From an uncultured Prevotella sp. (lineage in GTDB: Bacteria > Bacteroidota > Bacteroidia > Bacteroidales > Bacteroidaceae), in the NCBI GenBank assembly GCA_937895845.1, contig CALBLK010000077.1, positions 43,073-107,072 of the forward strand: DNA of 64,000 bases, written 5' to 3'. Under the pieces are notes generated by a model. It was not told the origin of the DNA. It ran no database searches and was given only the letters and a program-made list of their open reading frames with translations. Below, piece by piece: positions 33,932 through 42,789 of this stretch; within the stretch, counting starts at the first letter, position 1, and each line of letters begins with the position of its first letter. A program made the position numbers and the translations under genes.

Positions 33932-35593
33932 ATGAACAGCACACCTCTTTTTAATGCCCTTATCGAGAAGAGCATTACCGACCACTGGGACCAGGATGCA
34001 CTGACCGACTATAAGGGCATCACCCTTCAGTATCATGACGTAGCCCGCAAGATAGAGAAGTTGCACATCTTGTTTGAGCATAGCGGAATTAACAAGGGTG
34101 ACAAGATTGCACTTTGCGGGCGCAACTCCGCCCATTGGGCAGTGGCGTTTCTTGCCACATTGACTTATGGCGCAGTGGCAGTACCCATCCTCCACGAGTT
34201 CACCCCCGAGCAAATCCATCATATCGTAAACCACAGCGAAGCTAAGTTGCTGTTTGTAGGAGATGCTGTCGCCCCAACTGTTGATGCGACAAAAATGCAG
34301 GGCTTGGAGGGAATTGTCTATATCCCCGACTACTCGCTCATGCTCTCCAGAACCGACAAGCTCACTTATGCCAGAGAGAACCTCAACGCCATCTTCGGTT
34401 CCAGATACCCTAAATATTTCCGCAAACAGCATATCAGTTATTACCACGAGGCGTCTTCCGATGAATTGGCCTTGATTAACTACACTAGCGGAACGACAGG
34501 ATTCTCCAAAGGGGTGATGATTCCCTACCGGGCATTGTGGGGCAACTACGATTTTGCAGTCAACGTGCTGGGGGAAAAGATAGCCAGTGGTGACGCTGTA
34601 ATCAGCATATTGCCCATGGCACACATGTATGGCATGGCTTTTGAATTTCTGTTCGAGTTTCTTTACGGGTGCCACATTTATTACTTGACGCGCGTTCCTT
34701 CGCCTGCCATTATAGCACAGGCATTTGCAGACATACGGCCTTCTGTCATCATAGCAGTCCCATTGGTCATAGAGAAAATCATTCGGAAGAAAGTACTTCC
34801 GCGCATTCAGAACGGCCCAATCCGTCTGCTGCTCAAGACTCCGATTATCAACAAAAAGGTAGAGCAGCGAATCTGCCAGCAAGTTGTTGAGGCTTTTGGT
34901 GGCCGGTTCTATGAGATTATCATTGGCGGAGCCGCTTTCAACCAAGACGTTGAACGCTTCCTGCACAGAATAAACTTCCCCTATACCGTTGGTTATGGCG
35001 CTACCGAATGCGCACCTATCATTACATACGCCGACTTCCACACATTCAAGCCGGGCAGCTGTGGCCGGGCTGTCATTCACATGGAGATAAAGATTGACAG
35101 CAGCGACCCGCACAACATACCCGGAGAGATTCTTGCCCGGGGCACCAATGTGATGTTGGGCTACTACAAAAATCCAGAAGCTACGGCCCAGACAATAGAT
35201 GCAGAGGGATGGTATCACACGGGTGACCTGGGCACAATTGACACAGAAGGAAACCTCTTTATTCGCGGGCGTTCAAAGAATATGCTGTTGGGCTCAAACG
35301 GTCAGAACATTTACCCCGAGGAGATAGAAGACAAGCTCAACTCTCTCTCTTATGTTACTGAAAGTGTTGTCGTGCAGCGCGGCAACAAGTTAGTAGGCCT
35401 GGTATATCCTGACTACGATGAGGCACAGTCTTCCGGAATAAACCAAGACACCCTAAAAGTTGCAATGGAACAAAACCTGGCAGAGCTGAACGCGCAACTG
35501 CCATCCTACGCAAAAGTCTCCGCCATTGAGATACGGCAAGAAGAGTTCGAGAAAACCCCTAAAAAAAGCATCAAGCGCTACCTGTATAAGTAG
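33932..35593 (+). CDS. AMP-dependent acyl-CoA synthetase, copy 2
   Basis: A 553-residue paralog of the gene just upstream, collinear over its whole length and with long identical blocks (for example DYKGITLQYHDVARKIEKLH). All adenylation motifs are intact: NYTSGTTGFSKGVM, YGATECAPII, GWYHTGDLG and the C-terminal KTPKKSIKRYLYK. Substitutions cluster in the middle region (about 215-330), which in this family helps line the acyl pocket, so the copies may differ in substrate. Co-transcribed with copy 1. Confidence 0.88.
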   Translation: MNSTPLFNALIEKSITDHWDQDALTDYKGITLQYHDVARKIEKLHILFEHSGINKGDKIALCGRNSAHWAVAFLATLTYGAVAVPILHEFTPEQIHHIVNHSEAKLLFVGDAVAPTVDATKMQGLEGIVYIPDYSLMLSRTDKLTYARENLNAIFGSRYPKYFRKQHISYYHEASSDELALINYTSGTTGFSKGVMIPYRALWGNYDFAVNVLGEKIASGDAVISILPMAHMYGMAFEFLFEFLYGCHIYYLTRVPSPAIIAQAFADIRPSVIIAVPLVIEKIIRKKVLPRIQNGPIRLLLKTPIINKKVEQRICQQVVEAFGGRFYEIIIGGAAFNQDVERFLHRINFPYTVGYGATECAPIITYADFHTFKPGSCGRAVIHMEIKIDSSDPHNIPGEILARGTNVMLGYYKNPEATAQTIDAEGWYHTGDLGTIDTEGNLFIRGRSKNMLLGSNGQNIYPEEIEDKLNSLSYVTESVVVQRGNKLVGLVYPDYDEAQSSGINQDTLKVAMEQNLAELNAQLPSYAKVSAIEIRQEEFEKTPKKSIKRYLYK

Positions 35594-35626
35594 CCTTGTG
35601 TGTTAAATATATTTAACACACAAGGC
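35593..35626 (+). terminator. Long palindrome after the acyl-CoA synthetase pair
   Basis: Arms GCCTTGTGTGTTAAAT (35593-35608) and ATTTAACACACAAGGC (35611-35626), 16 perfect pairs around 2 bases, starting on the last base of the stop codon. No T-run follows, so it may act as an mRNA end-protecting hairpin or a bidirectional stop. Confidence 0.55.
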
Positions 35627-35666
35627 ATACACTTCAGTCCAAACAGGTTGTCTCACAAAAAAGGGC

Positions 35667-35674
35667 TAACTTTG
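35667..35674 (+). promoter_or_regulatory. Promoter of rpsA
   Basis: TAACTTTG, 63 bases before the rpsA start codon, with TTG near 35648 in the -33 region. Confidence 0.65.
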
Positions 35675-35737
35675 CAAACGGTTTATACAATTCACATAAA
35701 GTCTAACTTTATTAGTTTAAAAACTTAACAAATTATT

Positions 35738-37519
35738 ATGTCTGAATTAACAAAAAACGTCCAGCCATTAAAGGATTTCAACTGGGACGAGTTTGAAAAT
35801 GGCAACAAGGCAAACGTCAGCAAGGAAGAGCTTGACAAAGCCTATGATGAGACCCTCAACAAGGTAAGCGAACGCCAGGTTGTTGAAGGAACAGTGATTT
35901 CTATTGACAAGAAAGAGGTCATTGTAAACATTGGCTATAAGAGTGACGGTGTCATTCCTGCCAGCGAGTTCCGCTACAACCCCGACCTGAAAGTCGGAGA
36001 CAAAGTTGAGGTTTACGTTGAAAACCAGGAAGACAAGAAAGGCCAGTTGGTTCTTTCTCACAAGAAAGCTCGCTTAAGCAAGAGTTGGGAGCGTGTCAAT
36101 GCAGCTCTTGACAACCAGGAGGTTATCCAAGGCTACATCAAGTGCCGCACAAAGGGCGGTATGATTGTTGATGTATTTGGCATCGAGGCATTCCTGCCCG
36201 GCAGCCAGATTGACGTTCATCCAATACGCGACTACGACCAGTTCGTAGGCAAGACCATGGAGTTCAAGGTTGTTAAAATCAACCAGGAGTTCCGCAATGT
36301 GGTTGTCTCCCACAAGGCGCTTATCGAAGCCGAACTGGAGGCTCAGAAGAAAGAGATTATCTCCAAGCTCGAGAAAGGCCAGATTCTTGAAGGCACAGTC
36401 AAGAACATCACCTCTTATGGCGTATTCGTTGACCTCGGCGGTGTTGACGGTCTCATTCACATTACAGACCTCTCTTGGGGTCGTGTCGACGATCCCCACA
36501 AGGTGGTTGAGCTTGACCAGAAAATCAATGTCGTTATACTTGACTTCGATGACGAGAAGAAGCGTATCGCTCTCGGCTTGAAGCAGCTCACCCCGCATCC
36601 TTGGGATGCCCTGGACCCCAACCTTAAGGTTGGCGATCATGTGAAGGGTAAGGTTGTCGTTATTGCAGATTATGGTGCCTTTGTTGAAATCCAGCCTGGC
36701 GTTGAGGGCCTTATCCATGTATCAGAAATGTCATGGAGCCAGCACCTGCGCTCTGCCCAGGATTTCTTGAAAGTTGGCGACGAAGTTGAAGCTGTCATCC
36801 TCACCCTTGACCGCGACGAGCGCAAGATGAGCCTTGGCATCAAGCAGCTGAAAGAAGACCCATGGGAGACCATTGAAGTGAAGTATCCTGTTGGCAGCAA
36901 GCACACAGCGCGAGTTCGCAATTTCACCAACTTTGGTGTGTTTGTTGAACTTGAGGAGGGTGTTGACGGTCTGATTCACATCAGTGACCTGTCTTGGACC
37001 AAGAAGGTTAAGCATCCTTCCGAGTTCACCCAGGTTGGCGCCAACATTGACGTTGTTGTGCTTGACATTGACAAGGACAACCGCCGTCTGAGCCTTGGCC
37101 ACAAGCAGCTTGAGGACAATCCTTGGGATGTGTTCGCGACAATATACACTGTTGGCAGCATCCACCAGGGCAAGATAGTAGAAATGCTGGAGAAAGGCGC
37201 CGTCATTTCACTGGACAAGGGTGTAGAAGGCTTTGCCACACCAAAGCACCTTGTTAAAGAGGACGGCACCCAGGCAACCCTTGGCGAGACACTTCCTTTC
37301 AAGGTTATTGAATTTAACAAGGACAGCAAGCGCATCATTCTCTCTCACAGCCGCACATTCGAAGATGCACAGCGCGAAGAGAAGAAAGCAGCTAAGAAGT
37401 CTCGTGCCAAGAAAGAGGACACGAACATCAAGATTGAGAACCAGCCCGCAGCCACCACGCTTGGTGACATTGACGTGCTTGCACAGCTCAAAGAGAAAAT
37501 GGAGAAAGGTGGGAAGTAA
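35738..37519 (+). CDS. rpsA: 30S ribosomal protein S1
   Basis: A 593-residue RNA-binding protein of the small subunit that helps recruit mRNA, important in Bacteroidota where Shine-Dalgarno pairing is weak. Six S1/OB repeats are seen in a row, the typical units being VEGTVISIDKKEVIVNIGYKS (first) and GVFVDLGGVDGLIHITDLSW, GAFVEIQPGVEGLIHVSEMSW and GVFVELEEGVDGLIHISDLSW (later, given here in parts). The C-terminal 60 residues are Lys/Glu-rich and probably unstructured. Own promoter and terminator. Confidence 0.96.
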   Translation: MSELTKNVQPLKDFNWDEFENGNKANVSKEELDKAYDETLNKVSERQVVEGTVISIDKKEVIVNIGYKSDGVIPASEFRYNPDLKVGDKVEVYVENQEDKKGQLVLSHKKARLSKSWERVNAALDNQEVIQGYIKCRTKGGMIVDVFGIEAFLPGSQIDVHPIRDYDQFVGKTMEFKVVKINQEFRNVVVSHKALIEAELEAQKKEIISKLEKGQILEGTVKNITSYGVFVDLGGVDGLIHITDLSWGRVDDPHKVVELDQKINVVILDFDDEKKRIALGLKQLTPHPWDALDPNLKVGDHVKGKVVVIADYGAFVEIQPGVEGLIHVSEMSWSQHLRSAQDFLKVGDEVEAVILTLDRDERKMSLGIKQLKEDPWETIEVKYPVGSKHTARVRNFTNFGVFVELEEGVDGLIHISDLSWTKKVKHPSEFTQVGANIDVVVLDIDKDNRRLSLGHKQLEDNPWDVFATIYTVGSIHQGKIVEMLEKGAVISLDKGVEGFATPKHLVKEDGTQATLGETLPFKVIEFNKDSKRIILSHSRTFEDAQREEKKAAKKSRAKKEDTNIKIENQPAATTLGDIDVLAQLKEKMEKGGK

Positions 37520-37548
37520 TCACCACAATCTCAACAAATAGCGTGTAT

Positions 37549-37585
37549 AAAAAGTGGGATAAAAATTGTTTATCCCACTTTTTTT
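37549..37585 (+). terminator. Terminator of rpsA
   Basis: Arms AAAAAGTGGGATAAA (37549-37563) and TTTATCCCACTTTTT (37569-37583) plus T-run, just upstream of the tRNA promoter. Confidence 0.85.
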
Positions 37586-37588
37586 GGT

Positions 37589-37596
37589 TAACTTTG
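37589..37596 (+). promoter_or_regulatory. Promoter of tRNA-Arg
   Basis: TAACTTTG, 13 bases before the tRNA 5' end. Confidence 0.65.
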
Positions 37597-37609
37597 CACC
37601 CAGTTTGAC

Positions 37610-37684
37610 GGTTCTGTAGCTCAGTTGGATTAGAGCAACGCCCTTCTAAGGCGTGGGTCCAGGGTTCGAATCCCTGCAGAATCA
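37610..37684 (+). tRNA. tRNA-Arg (anticodon TCT)
   Basis: A 75-base cloverleaf: acceptor arms GGTTCTG and CAGAATC (one G-U) with discriminator A, D-arm with AGCTCAGTTGGATTAGAGC, anticodon stem ACGCC/GGCGT around loop CTTCTAA (anticodon TCT, reading AGA/AGG), and T-arm CCAGGGTTCGAATCCCTG. The CCA end is not encoded. It has its own promoter and may be co-transcribed with rpmE2 downstream. Confidence 0.95.
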
Positions 37685-37719
37685 CCCAAACCATATCTAT
37701 TTAAACAACAAACAATAAA

Positions 37720-37974
37720 ATGAAAAAAGGTATTCATCCTGAGAACTATCGCCCCGTCGTATTCAAGGATATGTCCAACGGCGATATGTTCCTGTCCCGT
37801 TCTACCTGCAAGACCAATGACACGGTAGAATTTGAAGGCGAAACTTACCCTGTGGTAAAAGTAGAAATCTCGAGCTCATCGCACCCCTTCTACACAGGCA
37901 AGAACAAGCTGGTTGACACAGCCGGCCGTGTAGACAAGTTCATGAGCCGCTACGGTAAGGCAGCCAAGAAATAA
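37720..37974 (+). CDS. rpmE2: 50S ribosomal protein L31, type B
   Basis: An 84-residue large-subunit protein. MKKGIHPENYRPVVFKDMS at the start and the absence of the four zinc-binding cysteines (only one Cys) mark it as the zinc-free type B form. Such forms often replace the zinc form under zinc shortage, but in many Bacteroidales type B is the only copy. It follows the tRNA by 35 bases. Confidence 0.95.
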   Translation: MKKGIHPENYRPVVFKDMSNGDMFLSRSTCKTNDTVEFEGETYPVVKVEISSSSHPFYTGKNKLVDTAGRVDKFMSRYGKAAKK

Positions 37975-38001
37975 GATAAAGACCTGTCAAAAGATTAAAG
38001 G

Positions 38002-38040
38002 TGTGTCAGTGTAGTTGCATATACACTGGCACATCTTTTT
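38002..38040 (+). terminator. Terminator of rpmE2
   Basis: Arms TGTGTCAGTGTA (38002-38013) and TACACTGGCACA (38022-38033) followed by TCTTTTT. Confidence 0.75.
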
Positions 38041-38061
38041 TATAGAACCGCATCATGTTCC

Positions 38062-38904
38062 CTATTTCCTGAGTTGCTTAATGAATTTGGAGGGAGACAT
38101 TCCGTATTCATTCTTGAAGCAGATGCGGAAATATCCCACATCGTTGAACCCTGCAGAATATGCTGCTTCAGAGACATTGCATCCGTCCTTAAGCAACTCA
38201 CACCCTCTTTCCAGTCTTACTTTACGGATAAATTCATTGCCAGACATACCAGTAAGCCCCTTGATTTTTCTGTAAAGGGTGGAATGACTCATATTTAGAG
38301 CCTCTTGCATAAAGGTCATGTCAAGTTCCTGCGAGGTAAGGTTGTCTTCCACAATCCTTGTAATTTTTTGGACAAACTCATCATCAACCTTGCTGCGTTT
38401 CAGTGTCTGGCCAGTGCCGTTAGCTTCAGCCAGGCCAGACGCGCGCTCGCAAGGCCTTGCTGAGACGGCAGCCTCTACAGTTTCACGCTGCCCTTTTGCG
38501 TCAACCAATCGCCCATTCCGGGCTTCCGTTTTGCGAGATTCAAGAATCTCATCTATCCGATTAAAAAGTCCTACATAACTTGTATGGATCATTTCAACCC
38601 TTTTCTTATAGTTTTCCGGCAACTGCTTGTCAGCAGCAAGCTCGTCCAACTGGCCGAGAATATGTGTCAGAGGTGTGCGGAGTTCATACTTTATTTTTGA
38701 AAAGAAATGCCGATGTTCGTCGCATAGCTGCTGCGCACCGCCGTTTCTGCGCCGCTCCATTTCCAACGGCCCTTTCAGCAAGAGCCTGTGCCTATATACC
38801 TTGATTATGAAACAGACACATCCCACGGCCATTAGCAGATAGAAGAGTTTTGCATACCATGCCAACCATATGGGGGGGGTAATTACAATCAGCAATGTAC
38901 TCAT
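38062..38904 (-). CDS. Shrunken hybrid two-component regulator: membrane helix plus AraC-type DNA-binding domain
   Basis: A 280-residue protein with pieces of a hybrid two-component system (HTCS). It begins inside the link that normally joins the Y_Y_Y sensor end to the membrane helix (ITPPIWLAWYAKLFYLL), keeps the helix (about 15-37), and then a HisKA-like stretch FFSKIKYELRTPLTHILG in which the usual phospho-acceptor His (SHE) is Tyr (KYE). There is no ATPase domain and no receiver. The C-terminal 110 residues are an intact AraC HTH (MSHSTLYRKIKGLTGMSGNEF, AAYSAGFNDVGYFRICFKNEYG). No stop or frameshift is inside. It is divergent from the SusCD pair, its likely target. It could be decayed or repurposed. 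Confidence 0.8.
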   Translation of the reverse strand: MSTLLIVITPPIWLAWYAKLFYLLMAVGCVCFIIKVYRHRLLLKGPLEMERRRNGGAQQLCDEHRHFFSKIKYELRTPLTHILGQLDELAADKQLPENYKKRVEMIHTSYVGLFNRIDEILESRKTEARNGRLVDAKGQRETVEAAVSARPCERASGLAEANGTGQTLKRSKVDDEFVQKITRIVEDNLTSQELDMTFMQEALNMSHSTLYRKIKGLTGMSGNEFIRKVRLERGCELLKDGCNVSEAAYSAGFNDVGYFRICFKNEYGMSPSKFIKQLRK

Positions 38905-39110
38905 ATTTCCTCAAATCAGCAGACTTAACTTTTTTTACTGGAAAGCAAGCCATAGACCACCTATTCGCACACAGCTTGCACAGGTCAGGGGATTCACTTA
39001 TTTTAGTGCTGCCATTACTCAAATGAATTAACCTGACACGGCAAAGATAAGCAAAAATCTATAAAACTCACCGTTTCATCTAAAAAATTATCCCCAAATA
39101 CGCATCTGAG

Positions 39111-39210
39111 CCAAATCGGCCACCTGCTTTCGTTCCAAGTTGCTGTTTGTTTCCGACAGTTTGCAGCGGCAGTGCGTTGTCGCATGGAACTATGGCAACG
39201 ACAGGCATAT
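39111..39210 (+). repeat. Dispersed intergenic repeat, copy E
   Basis: Starts CCAAATCGGCCACCTGCTTTC, then CAAGTTGCTGTTTGTTTCCGAC, GCAGTGCG, CATGG and ACTATGGCAACGAC. It matches copy D over about 100 bases and copy C (minus strand) over about 60. Confidence 0.65.
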
Positions 39211-39394
39211 CAGTCAAAATGAACTGTTTATACCAATTTACGAACAATCAGTCACTATTTCCAATACACATGAGAAACATTATGGTACAAATAGGAAACG
39301 TGGCACTTAGGTCAAAATAGCCTTTGAATAGTTCATTGAAATATTTGTTGGCCTTTATGAACAATTTTTCATGCTTTATTTGTTTTAACATATC

Positions 39395-39402
39395 TACTTT
39401 TG
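39395..39402 (+). promoter_or_regulatory. Promoter of the SusCD pair
   Basis: TACTTTTG matches TAnnTTTG, 46 bases before the susC start codon. Confidence 0.5.
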
Positions 39403-39447
39403 AAACACAATTACAACTAACAACTTTTATTAACCAATTTAAAAACA

Positions 39448-42400
39448 ATGAACTCATATTTTTTGCTAAGCAGTAAGCTGTATGCTTCGCTGTTACTTTG
39501 TGCGAGTTTCATTGCCTTGGCACCAAATACCATGAATGCGCAAGGTAAAGTGGGCACAAAAGTAACACAAGGGCACCGAATCACAGCAACGGGAGTGGTC
39601 AATGATGCAGAGGGGCCTGTCATCGGGGCATCAGTGTTTGAAAAGGCCAACAGAAAAAACGGGACAGTGACTGACCTCTCTGGACATTTCTCCTTGTCTG
39701 TTCCCGCCGGAGCCACATTAATTATCAGTTACATCGGAGCAGAGACTCAGGAGGTGAAAGCCGTCGCTGGCCGTCCGTTGACAGTTAATCTCAAGTCGAA
39801 CACCGCGGAACTTGACGAGGTTGTGGTCGTAGGTTTCGGCACGCAGAAAAAAGTCAACCTTACCGGTTCTGTCGGTGTGGCAACAGCAAAGGATCTTAAG
39901 GAGCGGCCGGTGTCCAATGCAACCGAAGCGCTCCAGGGGTTGGTTCCCGGCCTTAACATTGATGTAAGCAGCGGCTCGCTCGAAAAGACACCAACCATCA
40001 ACGTCCGTGGCCAAGGGACTATCGGCGAAGGCTCCAATTATTCCCCCCTCATCTTGATTGACGGCATGGAGGCAGACCTCAACAGTGTCAATCCGCAGGA
40101 CATCGAAAATATCTCGGTTCTGAAAGATGCTGCCGCATCGTCAATTTACGGTTCTCGCGCGCCTTTCGGTGTAATCCTGATTACCACAAAGAGCGGCTCT
40201 AAAGACGGAAAAACCACGATTAACTATAACAACAGTTTCCGTTTCAGCAACCCCATCAACAAAAAACACATGATGAACTCCGTGATGTTTGCATCATGGG
40301 TTAACGATGCATTGACAACAAATGGCGGTTCACCAAGATACAGTGGCGACTTTATGAAACGCATTGTAGACTGGCACAATGCAACGCCAATCGCACCGGG
40401 TCAGCGGAAGACCGCTGATGGCCGGATAATCTATTCGGTTGAGCCAAACGAATCTGGACAATGGCTTGGCGGCTTCTCCACAGGCTGCGATGACGTGGAC
40501 TACTATGATGTTGTCTATAAGGACTGGAACTTCTCGCAGGAGCACAACGTAAGTGCCACCGGCGGTACAGAAAAATTAAACTACTATGCATCAGGCAGCT
40601 TTTACGGGAATAACGGCCTGATCAAGATGGGCGAAGAGAACCTCAAGCGCTTTACCGCGACAGCCAAAATCAATTCACAGCTCACCCCGATACTGCGCCT
40701 TAACCTCAATATGCGCTTTACCCGTGAAGACTACAAACGTCCGGCTGATTTGACTGACGGCCTATACGAAGATATGGCCTGTAAGAGCTGGCCTTTGCTG
40801 CCACTCTACGACCGCAACGGCTATTTGGTGCATAATGACGGTAAATCTGTGGCAAGCCTTGCTGACGGAGGTTCGGACAAAAAACAGAGTGACAACTTCT
40901 ATTTCCAGACCGGTCTGAAAATAGAGCCTGTCAAAAACTGGAACACCTATGTCGACTTTGGCTACCGTATTCAAAACATCACCAGACATTGGGACCAGCA
41001 GGTCATCTACAATCATGACATCAACGGCACTCCTCATGTGATACACCGAAACACTTCAAATGTCCACGAGCAATTGTACAAGACCAACTACTATAACTTG
41101 AATGTACGTACCGAATACTCACTGTCCATCAATGATGTTCACAATTTTCATGTGCTTGCAGGTTTCCAAGCTGAAAATCTCAAAGAACTGTCTTTCGGGG
41201 CAGAACGGAACGGTATTCTCATCAGCACAAAGCCTGAACTCGATTTGACCACAGGCAACGGCAGCGATGGCAAACCAGTTACACCATCTGTTTTCGGTTA
41301 TCGTAATGAATGGTCGGTTGCAGGTTTCTTCGGACGGTTCAACTACGACTACAAGGGACGCTATCTTTTCGAAGCGAATGTCCGCGCGGACGGCTCGTCG
41401 CGTTTCCGCACTGGCCACCAGTGGAAAACATTCCCATCCATATCACTGGGATGGAACATTGCCAAGGAAGCGTTCTTCAAGGATCTTGCTTCAACGGTAA
41501 ACACGCTTAAACTGCGCGGCTCATACGGCAGCCTCGGCAATCAGAACACGTACAACTGGTATTTCACCTACCAGACACTTACCGCAACGCCAAACTCTGG
41601 AGGGTGGCTACAGAACGGAGCCAAGCCGGCCTTGGCCTACACCCCTTCACTCGTTTCCGAGTCACTGACATGGGAAAAAATAGAGACTTACAATATCGGT
41701 ATTGACTGGGGACTGTTCAACAACCGGCTCACCGGCTCGTTCGACTACTACACCCGCACCACCAAAGATATGATTGGCAAGTCTCCCGAGCTGCCCAATA
41801 TTTTCGGACCGAGCGTACCGTCAACAAACAACACGAACCTTCGTGCAAATGGTTGGGAGTTGTCCGTGCAGTGGCGTGACCGTCTGGCCTGCGGTCTTAC
41901 CTATTCGGCAAAATTCAACCTTTCGGATTCCCGCATAAAAATCACCAAGTATCCGAACAATCCCACGAACTATATCTATTCACCGCTTGAAGGCCATTAC
42001 ACCGGCGAGATATGGGGATATGAATCCATTGACATCGCCCGCACTGAGGAAGAAATGCAGGCTCACCTTCAGGCCCTTGACAAGACCTACGAGCAAGTTA
42101 ACGGGCATGCGCCCGAAGTGCCGCTGTCAGGTCAGAATAACCTTGGTACCAACTGGCATGCCGGTGACATGATGTATCGCGACCTTGACGGTGACGGTCG
42201 CATCACAAAGGGTAGCGAGACGATAGGCGACACCGGCGACAAGAGAGTTATCGGAAACAGCACCCCTCGCTATCGCTTTGGTCTTGAGCTCAACGCCGCA
42301 TGGAAAGGTTTTGACCTCCGTGTTTTCTTCCAGGGCGTTATGAAACGTGACTATTGGCAAGGCTCAACATATATGTTCGGATATACCGGATACATCTGGG

Positions 42401-42777
42401 GAGCAGCGGGTATCATGGGTGTAGAAGACTATTACCGTGACGAGAACACATGGTCTGTCCAGAATGGATACATGGATGTCAATACGGACGCTTATCTTCC
42501 ACGGCTTGCCGGCAGCAAGAATATTACATGCCAGACCAAGTACCTTCAGAATGCTTCTTACATCCGCCTGAAAAATGTTCAGATAGGATACACGCTTCCG
42601 CAAAGCATAACGAAGCGATTCTGCGTGCAGCAGCTCCGCATCTACCTTTCGGGTGAGAATTTGTGGACCGGCACCAAGCTCCGCAAGCAGTTTGATCCCG
42701 AAACCATTGACTCATGGAGCGGCAACGGCTATCCCCTCTCGCGAACATTAGCTTTTGGTTTAAGCGTTAACTTCTAA
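39448..42777 (+). CDS. SusC/RagA-family TonB-linked outer-membrane protein
   Basis: A 1109-residue TonB-dependent transporter. A signal peptide (to about residue 31, NTMNAQG) is followed by a carboxypeptidase-regulatory-like domain (GVVNDAEGPVIGASVFEK), the TonB box region DEVVVVGFGTQKK (about 120-133), the plug (LILIDGMEADLNSVNPQDIENI) and the 22-strand barrel ending in an aromatic residue (LSVNF). With the SusD protein 12 bases downstream it forms a pedal-bin importer for an oligosaccharide or peptide. The substrate is not indicated, as no enzyme gene lies in the locus. Confidence 0.95.
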   Translation: MNSYFLLSSKLYASLLLCASFIALAPNTMNAQGKVGTKVTQGHRITATGVVNDAEGPVIGASVFEKANRKNGTVTDLSGHFSLSVPAGATLIISYIGAETQEVKAVAGRPLTVNLKSNTAELDEVVVVGFGTQKKVNLTGSVGVATAKDLKERPVSNATEALQGLVPGLNIDVSSGSLEKTPTINVRGQGTIGEGSNYSPLILIDGMEADLNSVNPQDIENISVLKDAAASSIYGSRAPFGVILITTKSGSKDGKTTINYNNSFRFSNPINKKHMMNSVMFASWVNDALTTNGGSPRYSGDFMKRIVDWHNATPIAPGQRKTADGRIIYSVEPNESGQWLGGFSTGCDDVDYYDVVYKDWNFSQEHNVSATGGTEKLNYYASGSFYGNNGLIKMGEENLKRFTATAKINSQLTPILRLNLNMRFTREDYKRPADLTDGLYEDMACKSWPLLPLYDRNGYLVHNDGKSVASLADGGSDKKQSDNFYFQTGLKIEPVKNWNTYVDFGYRIQNITRHWDQQVIYNHDINGTPHVIHRNTSNVHEQLYKTNYYNLNVRTEYSLSINDVHNFHVLAGFQAENLKELSFGAERNGILISTKPELDLTTGNGSDGKPVTPSVFGYRNEWSVAGFFGRFNYDYKGRYLFEANVRADGSSRFRTGHQWKTFPSISLGWNIAKEAFFKDLASTVNTLKLRGSYGSLGNQNTYNWYFTYQTLTATPNSGGWLQNGAKPALAYTPSLVSESLTWEKIETYNIGIDWGLFNNRLTGSFDYYTRTTKDMIGKSPELPNIFGPSVPSTNNTNLRANGWELSVQWRDRLACGLTYSAKFNLSDSRIKITKYPNNPTNYIYSPLEGHYTGEIWGYESIDIARTEEEMQAHLQALDKTYEQVNGHAPEVPLSGQNNLGTNWHAGDMMYRDLDGDGRITKGSETIGDTGDKRVIGNSTPRYRFGLELNAAWKGFDLRVFFQGVMKRDYWQGSTYMFGYTGYIWGAAGIMGVEDYYRDENTWSVQNGYMDVNTDAYLPRLAGSKNITCQTKYLQNASYIRLKNVQIGYTLPQSITKRFCVQQLRIYLSGENLWTGTKLRKQFDPETIDSWSGNGYPLSRTLAFGLSVNF

Positions 42778-42789
42778 CATTTATTTAAG

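Larger units (their letters stand above)
38905..39447. other. 543-base gap between the regulator and susC
   Basis: No convincing gene on either strand. It holds repeat copy E (39111-39210) and a promoter for susC near 39395. I looked for the missing Y_Y_Y or propeller sequence of the regulator on the minus strand and saw none. Confidence 0.6.

Noticed and set aside
33917..35218. 433-codon minus-strand ORF
   Set aside because: Lies antisense to the second acyl-CoA synthetase, with no promoter or family likeness.
37610..37684. tRNA-Arg as an integration site
   Set aside because: No repeat of the tRNA 3' end and no integrase gene nearby; both flanks are housekeeping genes.
38792..39022. Minus-strand ORF as the lost sensor part of the regulator
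   Set aside because: Its translation shows no Y_Y_Y or propeller likeness and it overlaps the regulator start in another frame.
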